64,000 nt of DNA from an uncultured Thermoanaerobaculum sp. Its GTDB lineage: Bacteria > Acidobacteriota > Thermoanaerobaculia > Thermoanaerobaculales > Thermoanaerobaculaceae. Location: assembly GCA_937934115.1 (NCBI GenBank), contig CALHAH010000029.1, forward strand, positions 1 through 64,000. Reading direction: 5' to 3'. Positions within the stretch are counted from its first letter, which is position 1; every line of letters starts with the position of its first letter. Positions 34,415-41,793 of the stretch are shown here, piece after piece. The notes beneath the pieces are model-generated. The model did no database searches. It was not told where the DNA came from and saw only the letters and a program-made list of their open reading frames with translations. Both the position numbers and the translations under genes were made by a program.

Positions 34415-34798
34415 ATGCGCACACTTGTTTGCGTTTTCATGGTAATTTTCTTTGCGGCCTTTGTAACTTCCCAAGGCCTTCGCTCCTACAAAGCCGATGT
34501 GGAGCCAATTTTCGTGAAGGAGTGCGGTGACTGCCACGGCGGCCAGCGCCCAAAGAAGGGCCTAGACCTTTCCGCAGATAAAGGCTATGCCAACCTGGTG
34601 GGCAAGAAGTCAGCCCAGGTTCCCGAGCTTTTGCTGGTGGCCCCGGGCGACCCGGACAACTCCTACCTGTGGCACAAGCTCCAGCACACCGCCAAGGAAG
34701 GCAAGGGCATGCCGCGGGGGATTTTTTCCTCCAAGAAGCTCCCGGAAAAGGAGTTGCAAGTGATTCGTGAATGGATTGAACAGGGAGCACAACCGTAA
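34415..34798 (+). CDS. Exported Planctomycete-type cytochrome c domain protein
   Basis: A 127-residue protein with a signal peptide (LVCVFMVIFFAAFVTS) and one haem-binding motif CGDCH near residue 37. KADVEPIFVKECGDCHGGQRPKKGLDLS and LVAPGDPDNSYLWHKL are typical of the PF07635 domain, and GMPRGIFSSKKLPEKELQVIREWI supplies a candidate distal methionine. It should sit in the periplasm and carry one electron or sense redox state. The hybrid kinase gene begins two bases after its stop, suggesting co-transcription. An SD-like GGGAGG lies just upstream of the ATG. Confidence 0.87.
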   Translation: MRTLVCVFMVIFFAAFVTSQGLRSYKADVEPIFVKECGDCHGGQRPKKGLDLSADKGYANLVGKKSAQVPELLLVAPGDPDNSYLWHKLQHTAKEGKGMPRGIFSSKKLPEKELQVIREWIEQGAQP

Positions 34799-34800
34799 CC

Positions 34801-37215
34801 GTGCGCATTTCCGGTGAACTCCCCCCGCTGCCGGCGGTTCCCCTTTTCCCGGGGAAGCAGGCCCCGCCCTTGCTGTGGCCGGGCCTGGCAGTGCTCGGCG
34901 CTTTGGGTTTTTTGCTCGCGGTGGGGGGCACCATATCCCTACCCGTTGGGGGTGCGGTGTCCAAGCTGTGGCCGGCGGTGGCCGTGCAGTTTCTCTTGGC
35001 GTTGTGGTTCGGGTGGGTAGGGGTGGCGGTAGGCGTGCTTTTTCCCCTGCTGTCGAACCTGCTGGTGGCAGATCCCCTCACGGCTCTAGCTTTTACTCCC
35101 GCCAATGGGGTGCAGTGCGCCATCCCTCTGCTCATTTTCCGCACCGGCTACGGCAGTGTGTTTTTGCAAAGCAAAAAGGACACCGTTCTCCTGGCCACAG
35201 CGTCGGTGTTGGCCTCGGTTTCTGCGGCGCTGGTGGGGGTTGGCCTGCAACAGCAGCTGGGCGCCGGAGGCGGGAGCGATCCCCAATCCCTCGCCATCAC
35301 CTGGGCCGCCACCAACTCTTTAAGCGGTTTTGCCCTGAGCTGGCCCATGTTGCGGTGGGTGTCGCCTGTGCTTTGGGAAGCGAGCCTCGTAGCTCAAAAG
35401 GGCCGGGGCACCCCCTTTGGCTTTCACCTCGTGGGTGCGGTTTTCACCTTGACCGCTGGGGCCGTGGCGGTAGCCATTTTCTTTCATGCTTTGAAGGCAA
35501 AAGGTATTCCCCTGCCGGAGTCAAGCTTGGCTGGCATCTTGGGCACTTTCCTTTTGCCTGCGGCGGCTTTGGGTGTGCGCCTGTTGTGGCATTTCATGGC
35601 TGTCCCCTTGGAGGGCCTCCTGCGGGATACGGATCAGGCGTCCCAGAAAGGGTTGTCGGCTGTTGCTCAAGGTTATGCCATTTCCGAGTTCTCCCTGCTC
35701 CGTGAGCGCTTTGCGCAGGTGGTGGCCAGCATAAAAGAGAAAGAACAGCTTTTCCGCAGCGTATTCGAAACCGTGGGGGAACCTATCCTGCTGGTAGATC
35801 CTCAGGGCCGTTTGCTCGATGCCAACCCTGCTTTCCAACGGGTCTTTGGTGTTTCCGTTGACCGTGCGCGGGGCAGAAACCTCTTGTTGTTCAACGACCG
35901 TGAGGCCAGAAAGCGGCTCAAAGAGGTTCTCGACGGCAAACCGCCCTCCGTGCCGATACGTTTGCGCGCGCGGGTTCGCCTTGCCGGAAAAGGGTATCGC
36001 CAAATTCTTATCACCGCCGCCCCGTGGTGGGATGCCCAGAGGAAGTTTGCCGGTTACTGCGTGGTCACCGCTGATATCACGCGCGAGGAGGAGCACGAGC
36101 AACGGCTGCAGCTGGTCAGCCGCTTGGCTTCCTTGCAAAACCTTTTGGCCGGCTTAGCTCACGAGGGGAACAACATCCTCCAGGCCCAGGTGAGCGTGGT
36201 GGAAACCCTGGTGGGGGAACATCCCGAGCTCGCCCCCCAACTTCAGCCACTCATGGCGGCGCAAGAGCGCCAGCGCGCCCTAATCCAGCGGGTAGCGCTT
36301 TTGGCTGGTATAAAGCGGCATATTCACAGCGAGAGTTTCTCTGCCGCGGAACTGGTGGCTGGGGTATTCGCTGCTTGCCGCCAGTACCCTCATCATGCTT
36401 TGCGTTTGGAAGAACCTACTCGCTATCCCCTCCTCCGTGGCAACCGAGCCACCCTGCAACAGGCAGTGGAAGCCATCGTGCGTAACGCCTTTGAAGCCAG
36501 CAGCCACGAGCAAACGGTGGAAGTTCGCTTTTACGAAGCTGCAATTTCCGGTGCCGCCCACGCCCCGGAACTGCCTCCCGATACGTACTTTGTGGTAGAG
36601 GTGAACGACAGAGGCCACGGCATCAAGCGCGATCACCTCCCGTTTGTTTTTGACCCGTTTTTCACCACCCGCGATCGCACGTCCCATCAGGGGGTGGGAC
36701 TTAGCCTCGCCAAGGCGGCCGCTTCCCACGCCGGCGGCACAGTAACGGTGGAAAGTACAGCCGGAGCCGGAACCAAGGTGCGGTTGTGGCTGCCGGTGTC
36801 TTCGGAGCAAGCCCCTGGACCCCAACCTGCTGCAAAACCGGCGCGCGTCTTGTTGGTGGACGATGACGCCCAAGTGCGCACCGGTTTGGAACGGGCCCTT
36901 GCTGCTGTGGGTATCGAGGCGGTTACCGCTTCCGGGGGAGTAGAGGCCATACAAGCCCTTGAGGATTGTGAAAACGTGGATGCCGTGATCCTCGACCTGC
37001 TCATGCCCGAGGTCTCAGGGTTTGAGGTGCTGGAAGCCATTCGCCAAATCCGCCCCCACATGCCTGTGATTCTTTCCTCTGGCTTCGCCCCCGATGCGCG
37101 GGTGAACGAGGCTTTGCAGCATCCCCGGACGTTTTACTTGCAAAAGCCCTACACTCTTGCCCAGCTCCAAGAAACTCTGGCCAAAGCCCTGGGCGAGGCC
37201 AAGCTCAACCCTTAA
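34801..37215 (+). CDS. Membrane hybrid sensor histidine kinase with PAS and receiver domains
   Basis: An 804-residue protein. About seven to eight membrane helices (residues 20-270) resemble a MASE-type sensor. A PAS domain spans about 315-425. A dimerisation/histidine box with the phosphorylatable His follows (LASLQNLLAGLAHEGNNIL, about 440-458). The ATPase domain has N box VRNAFEASSH, VNDRGHGI, DPFFTTRD and GVGLSLAKA. The C-terminal receiver (about 680-800) has LLVDDDAQ, phosphoacceptor in ILDLLMPE and lysine in LQKPY, all intact. No output domain is attached. The GTG start at 34801 lies two bases after the cytochrome gene, so redox sensing is a reasonable guess. Confidence 0.88.
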   Translation: MRISGELPPLPAVPLFPGKQAPPLLWPGLAVLGALGFLLAVGGTISLPVGGAVSKLWPAVAVQFLLALWFGWVGVAVGVLFPLLSNLLVADPLTALAFTPANGVQCAIPLLIFRTGYGSVFLQSKKDTVLLATASVLASVSAALVGVGLQQQLGAGGGSDPQSLAITWAATNSLSGFALSWPMLRWVSPVLWEASLVAQKGRGTPFGFHLVGAVFTLTAGAVAVAIFFHALKAKGIPLPESSLAGILGTFLLPAAALGVRLLWHFMAVPLEGLLRDTDQASQKGLSAVAQGYAISEFSLLRERFAQVVASIKEKEQLFRSVFETVGEPILLVDPQGRLLDANPAFQRVFGVSVDRARGRNLLLFNDREARKRLKEVLDGKPPSVPIRLRARVRLAGKGYRQILITAAPWWDAQRKFAGYCVVTADITREEEHEQRLQLVSRLASLQNLLAGLAHEGNNILQAQVSVVETLVGEHPELAPQLQPLMAAQERQRALIQRVALLAGIKRHIHSESFSAAELVAGVFAACRQYPHHALRLEEPTRYPLLRGNRATLQQAVEAIVRNAFEASSHEQTVEVRFYEAAISGAAHAPELPPDTYFVVEVNDRGHGIKRDHLPFVFDPFFTTRDRTSHQGVGLSLAKAAASHAGGTVTVESTAGAGTKVRLWLPVSSEQAPGPQPAAKPARVLLVDDDAQVRTGLERALAAVGIEAVTASGGVEAIQALEDCENVDAVILDLLMPEVSGFEVLEAIRQIRPHMPVILSSGFAPDARVNEALQHPRTFYLQKPYTLAQLQETLAKALGEAKLNP

Positions 37216-37288
37216 GGGAATAGCACACCCCAGGGAGCTTGTCCAAAACCTTGGTGGTGAGAGTTTCGCGTACCATGGGGGCGTGACG

Positions 37289-39829
37289 ATGCATGACCTT
37301 CGCGCCAAGCTGGAGCAGATTTTGCCGCGCGTGACCAAGCCGGGGCGCTACTTGGGGTTGGAGAAAAACCTCGTGCGCAAAGATTGGAATAGCGTGGCGA
37401 TCCGTCTCCTCCTGGCCTTTCCCGACACCTACGAAATCGGCATGTCCCATCAAGGGACCCGCATCCTGTACCACATTGCCAACCGCCGAGACGACACCCT
37501 GTGCGAGCGCACCTTTGCCCCTTGGCCCGACATGGCGCAAGCCATGCGGGAAGCGGGCATCCCTTTGTACTCCCTGGAGTCCTACCGCCCAGTCCAGGAG
37601 TTTGACATCGTTGGCATTACGCTGCAAACCGAGCTTAATTACGTGAACCTGCCCTACCTTTTGGACTTAGCCGGGATCCCCCGTTTTGCGGAAGAGCGCC
37701 ACGGACGGCACCCGCTCATCGTGGGCGGTGGGCCGTGCATGGCTAACCCCGAGCCGGTGGCGGAGTTCTTCGACGCTTTGGCCATTGGGGATGGTGAGGT
37801 TTTGCTTCCTGCCCTCCTGGACCTGGTCAAAAAAGGCAAGGAAAAAGCTTGGAACCGGCAGGAACTGCTCTCGCGTCTGGCCCAGGTGGAAGGCTGGTAC
37901 GTTCCCCGCTTTTACCGTTGGCACGCGGCTGCACATCCTGCCCAGGGCGGACATTGGGAAACCCTGGAAGACGTGCCCTTTCCCGTAAAGCGCGTTTTTG
38001 TTTCCAAGCTTTCCCCGGCGGACGTCCCCAACCCACCCCTTGTCCCAGCAGTGGAGGTGGTCCAAGACCGTTTGGGCATGGAAGTGGTGCGGGGCTGTAC
38101 CCAGGGGTGCCGTTTTTGCCAAGCCGGTTACTGGTACCGACCGGTGCGGGAACACGACCCCGCCACCGTGCTCGCTACCTTGGAAGCGCACGTCAACGCC
38201 ACGGGTTATCCGGAAGTGGGGCTTCTGTCGCTTTCAACTGCCGATTACTCGCAAATTGAGCCTTTGGCTTGGCATTTAGCGGAGCGTTTAAAACACCGCC
38301 GGGTGGGGGTTTCCCTCCCCTCTTTGCGCGCCGAGTCGTTTTCCGTGGCGTTGGCCGACGCCGTCAGCCGGGTACGCAAATCGGGGTTTACCTTTGCCCC
38401 CGAAACCGGATCCGACCGCTTGCGGCGGGTCATCAACAAGACCTTTACCAACGCCGACATGGTTGCCGCCGCCGAGGTGGCCTTTGCCAAGGGTTGGAAC
38501 CTCATCAAGGTGTACGCCATGATTGGACTACCCACGGAAACTGATGAAGACGTTCGGGAGCTTGCCCGGCTGGCGCAAGACCTTTTGCGTGCGGCACACA
38601 GGGTGGGTAACCACCACGCCGAGGTCAAGGTTTCCGTGGGACCCTTTGTCCCTAAGGCCGTAACGCCCTTTCAGTGGGAACCCTTTGGTCCCATGGATGT
38701 CCTGAAGCGGCGCATAGAGCTCCTCAAGAAGGCCTTCCGACCCATCCGCTGGGCCAAGCTCACCTGGGTGGAACCGGAAGAAGCTGCCTTGGAAGCCCTT
38801 TTGTCCCGGGGTGATCGGAGGCTTTCGCGCGTCATTGCCCGCGCCCACGACCTGGGGGCGGTTTTCGACGGCTGGGGGGAGTGGCTAAACCTCGAAGCGT
38901 GGCACCAAGCGCTGGCGGAAGCTGGGATTTCCTGGGAAGAGGAGTTGGGAGCCCGGGATTTGGGCGCCACGCTCCCGTGGGATGTGATTGACCCTCTGGT
39001 GCGCAAAGGCTACCTGAAAGCCGAGCGGCGGCGAGCCTACCTTGAAGCTGCCACCCCCGACTGCCGCTGGGGCGATTGCATGCACTGCGGGGTGCCCGGT
39101 GATGGGGTAGATACTCAGTTGGCAGCACCCACGTTGCCGGTGGTGGGGGAAGAAGCCCCAGCTCTCGCGCGCGCCCGCAACGCGGCCTACCGCCTGCGCC
39201 CGGCCCCCCGTATCCCACCACCATCCGAACTTCTCCAGCAGCCGGAAAAAACCGCCCGCTACCGCTTCACCTTCCAAAAGCTTGGTGATGCCCGCTGGCT
39301 TTCCCACCGCCAGGTCATGGACCTCTTGGAACGCGCCCTGCGAGCTTCCGGTGCCCCCGTACGCTTCACCGAGGGGTTCAACCCCCATATTCGCCTGTCC
39401 ATGGGCCCCGCTCTTCCCGTGGGCGTGGAAGGTGTGGCTGAGCTTTTCGACGTGGATGGCACCGGTCCTCTTACTTGCGAGCTGATGCAAAACATCAACC
39501 AAACGCTGCCTGATGGCTTGCGAGTTGTCCACGTGGAACCCATCGCTCCCTACGCCCCCTCTCTTGGGAAATCGGTGCACGCGTGCACATACAAAGTAAC
39601 GTTTCCCCGCCGACTCCCAAGGCCAGATCACCCTGGGATCTTGGCTTGGGAGCAGGAGGGCACGGCCATCCGCGTTGTTCTGGTAGCGGAAGGCAAGCCC
39701 CACAGTCTTACCCTTCGTCAAGCGCTGGCCTTGGCTGGGGCTTCGGAGGAGGAGATCCTGCAAAGCCGTTGTCTCCGCGAAGCGGTGCTTTTGGAAATCC
39801 CACAACCGCGCCCTCCTGTCTTTTCCTAA
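37289..39829 (+). CDS. B12-binding-type radical SAM protein fused to a DUF2344 domain (TIGR03960 + TIGR03936)
   Basis: An 846-residue protein. The N-terminal half has a B12-binding-like region (FPDTYEIGMSHQGTRILYHI, LIVGGGPCMANPEP) and a radical SAM domain with the cluster CTQGCRFCQAG near residue 270. FTFAPETGSDRLRRVINKT and YAMIGLPTETDEDV continue it. About residues 650-846 form a separate domain (RFTFQKLGDARWLSHRQVMD, RFTEGFNPHIRLSMGPALP) elsewhere encoded by its own gene. In many bacteria these flank ribonuclease G and ribosomal protein L21 genes, hinting at RNA or ribosome modification; neither is here. The substrate is unknown. ATG at 37289 is the best start; GTG at 37283 is also possible. 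Confidence 0.88.
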   Translation: MHDLRAKLEQILPRVTKPGRYLGLEKNLVRKDWNSVAIRLLLAFPDTYEIGMSHQGTRILYHIANRRDDTLCERTFAPWPDMAQAMREAGIPLYSLESYRPVQEFDIVGITLQTELNYVNLPYLLDLAGIPRFAEERHGRHPLIVGGGPCMANPEPVAEFFDALAIGDGEVLLPALLDLVKKGKEKAWNRQELLSRLAQVEGWYVPRFYRWHAAAHPAQGGHWETLEDVPFPVKRVFVSKLSPADVPNPPLVPAVEVVQDRLGMEVVRGCTQGCRFCQAGYWYRPVREHDPATVLATLEAHVNATGYPEVGLLSLSTADYSQIEPLAWHLAERLKHRRVGVSLPSLRAESFSVALADAVSRVRKSGFTFAPETGSDRLRRVINKTFTNADMVAAAEVAFAKGWNLIKVYAMIGLPTETDEDVRELARLAQDLLRAAHRVGNHHAEVKVSVGPFVPKAVTPFQWEPFGPMDVLKRRIELLKKAFRPIRWAKLTWVEPEEAALEALLSRGDRRLSRVIARAHDLGAVFDGWGEWLNLEAWHQALAEAGISWEEELGARDLGATLPWDVIDPLVRKGYLKAERRRAYLEAATPDCRWGDCMHCGVPGDGVDTQLAAPTLPVVGEEAPALARARNAAYRLRPAPRIPPPSELLQQPEKTARYRFTFQKLGDARWLSHRQVMDLLERALRASGAPVRFTEGFNPHIRLSMGPALPVGVEGVAELFDVDGTGPLTCELMQNINQTLPDGLRVVHVEPIAPYAPSLGKSVHACTYKVTFPRRLPRPDHPGILAWEQEGTAIRVVLVAEGKPHSLTLRQALALAGASEEEILQSRCLREAVLLEIPQPRPPVFS

Positions 39830-39853
39830 AAAAAACGCGCCCCGAAGGGCGCG
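39828..39853 (-). terminator. Rho-independent terminator of citrate synthase
   Basis: On the minus strand a 7-bp stem CGCGCCC/GGGCGCG (39836-39853) with a four-base loop is followed by eight T residues. The T tract overlaps the stop codon of the convergent radical SAM gene. Confidence 0.9.
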
Positions 39854-39877
39854 CTTCGCAAGGAAAAAGGAGGACAG

Positions 39878-41209
39878 CTACTCAGAACCCAGGTCTTCAG
39901 GCTTAATCTTGCCCGAAGCCACATCTTCCAGCATTTGCGTGGTCACCGACTTGGGCCGCTCAATGGGGTAACCCAAGGCCCTGTCCCAAGTGATGTTGGC
40001 CAGCACGCCCACGGCCCGGCCCACACCAAAAAGCACCGTGTAGAAGTCCCACTCCCGCAGGCCGTAATGCCACTGGATCACGCCGGAGTGAGCATCCACG
40101 TTGGGCCAGGGGTTCTTGGCCTTGCCATGCTCCATGAGCACTTGCGGCGCCACCTTGTAAATGAGCTTCACAAGCTTGAATAGCGGGTCGTCCGGCATGT
40201 GTTTGTCAGCAAACTCCATCTGCGCCGTAAAGCGCGGATCGGTCTTGCGCAACACCGCGTGGCCGTACCCGGGGATGACCTGGCCGGAACGAAGGGTTTC
40301 CCACAGAGCTTCGCGCACGGTTTCCTCAGTGGGCTCTTGGCCCCCAAATTTCGCCTGGAAGTTCTGAATCCAGCGCAAAACCTCTTGGTTGGCCAGGCCG
40401 TGAAGGGGACCAGCCAGGCCGTTGATGCCGGCGGAAAGCGCGTAAAACGCGTCGGAGAGGGCCGAGGCCACCAAGTGCACCGTATGCGCGGACACGTTCC
40501 CCGACTCGTGGTCGGAATGCAGGATGAAGTACATCCTGGCCACGTCGTCGTAGGGCTTGGCAAAGCCCATTTGATGCGCGAAGTTGCCAGCCCAATCCAG
40601 GTTCGGATCGGCGGGAATATGCTCATCGCCCTTGTACTTCATGCGGTAAATGTAGGCGGCAATGGACGGCAGCTTGGCCAAGAGGTTGGTACAGTCCTCA
40701 AACATGGGCTCCCAGTACTCGTCCTTCTTCATGCCCTGGGCGTAGCGCTTAGCAAAAACCGACTCCCGCTGCATGGAAAGAATGGCCGCGGAAAACATGG
40801 TCATGGGATGGGTGTCCCGCGGCATAGCCCGCAGCAGGTCAATCACGTACTGGGGGATGGTGCGGCGGGCCTGCCAGTCCTTCACCACCTCCATGACCTC
40901 GTCGTAGGTGGGCACCTCACCGGTGAGCAAAAACCACCAGTGAGCTTCCACAAACGGGTACTCGCACCCCTCAGGCTTGGGGAGAGCGGCCAACGTCTCC
41001 GGGATGGTCTTGCCGCGAAAACGGATGCCCTCAAAGGGGTCCAAGTACGAAATATCGGTGACCAAGCAACGCACACCGCGGGCCCCACCAATGGCCTGGG
41101 CGATGGTCACCTCGCCGATTTTCACGTCCCCGTGCTCCTTCAAGAGTTTCTGCGTCCGGGGCCGATGCTCGGCGATCTTTTGGGCGAGAAGCTCCTTCAG
41201 TTTAGCCAT
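39878..41209 (-). CDS. gltA: Citrate synthase, mitochondrial (eukaryote-like) type
   Basis: A 443-residue enzyme condensing acetyl-CoA and oxaloacetate, the entry step of the TCA cycle. It is far closer to mitochondrial citrate synthase than to E. coli GltA. HSDHESGNVSAHTVHLVASA and NGLAGPLHGLANQEVL contain catalytic histidines, and VIPGYGHAVLRKTDPR and KNPWPNVDAHSGV contain the third histidine and the catalytic aspartate. Such enzymes are known from Geobacteraceae. ATG at 41209 is chosen because GGAGGTGATC lies directly before it. A good promoter lies at 41288-41316, and a terminator follows at 39828. Confidence 0.95.
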   Translation of the reverse strand: MAKLKELLAQKIAEHRPRTQKLLKEHGDVKIGEVTIAQAIGGARGVRCLVTDISYLDPFEGIRFRGKTIPETLAALPKPEGCEYPFVEAHWWFLLTGEVPTYDEVMEVVKDWQARRTIPQYVIDLLRAMPRDTHPMTMFSAAILSMQRESVFAKRYAQGMKKDEYWEPMFEDCTNLLAKLPSIAAYIYRMKYKGDEHIPADPNLDWAGNFAHQMGFAKPYDDVARMYFILHSDHESGNVSAHTVHLVASALSDAFYALSAGINGLAGPLHGLANQEVLRWIQNFQAKFGGQEPTEETVREALWETLRSGQVIPGYGHAVLRKTDPRFTAQMEFADKHMPDDPLFKLVKLIYKVAPQVLMEHGKAKNPWPNVDAHSGVIQWHYGLREWDFYTVLFGVGRAVGVLANITWDRALGYPIERPKSVTTQMLEDVASGKIKPEDLGSE

Positions 41210-41287
41210 GATCACCTCCCTCTTTGCCGGTTTGCCGGCACCTTGTCGAGATTAGGTGAAAAGGAAAACCCAGTTCCCACATTCACA

Positions 41288-41316
41288 AGCATAACGTCAC
41301 GAAATCGTGTTGGCAA
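41288..41316 (-). promoter_or_regulatory. Citrate synthase promoter with palindrome in the spacer
   Basis: On the minus strand TTGCCA (-35, 41311-41316) is followed 17 bases later by TATGCT (-10, 41288-41293). The spacer contains the inverted repeat CACGA-TT-TCGTG (41298-41309), well placed for a repressor. The leader would be about 70 bases. Confidence 0.6.
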
Positions 41317-41420
41317 GGCCTTGGCCCGCTTAAGCTCACGGGAGGCGGTACACCGCGTCCACGGGATTGTGAACGTGTACTAAAAGTGCAGAGTACTGCC
41401 CCGGGGCCACCCCCAAGAAC

Positions 41421-41690
41421 AAACATAGGACCCGCGCTCCCCGCGGGTTTTGCGGGAAAGTGTCGACAGGACCGGAGCGAGGCCCGGCTTTGCTGGGCCG
41501 AGGGTGGAGGTGCGGGGGGCTAAGCCGGCCACGGGGGGGTGGGAGGAGCGTGGCCGTGCCCCCCGCGTCAGATAACCGGCGGCCCCACAAAAAACAAAGT
41601 GTGGGACCCGCGCTCCGCGCGGGTTTAAAAAGGCGTCCGCAATGGATAGCTGCGCTGGGCCAGCCAGGGGCGGGGGGCGGAGCCCCCGCT
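41421..41690. repeat. Second cluster of REP-like palindromic units
   Basis: This gene-free stretch repeats the units seen at 1-378. A complete plus-oriented unit TGTGGG with stem ACCCGCGC/GCGCGGGT lies at 41600-41624, and a degenerate one (stem 41430-41448) lies at the left. A partial minus unit GGCGGCCCCACA lies at 41578-41589. Positions 41555-41589 match positions 25-59 of the first cluster at 33 of 35 bases, including GATAACCGGCGGCCCCACA. Another GC hairpin with GGA loop sits near 41671-41688. The cluster separates the citrate synthase promoter from the 3' end of the BNR protein gene; I see no gene in 41317-41793. Confidence 0.75.
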
Positions 41691-41793
41691 GCCACCGCCC
41701 CGCGCCCTACGTTTTCCTCGTCCTCCATGCAAAGCAACGAAACCTTTACCCCTCATACGCCCTTCACCTTGCAGCCAGGAAAGCGCGCTCAGC

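Noticed and set aside
40199-41383. 394-codon plus-strand open frame
   Set aside because: It is antisense to citrate synthase and crosses its promoter. There are no domain motifs.
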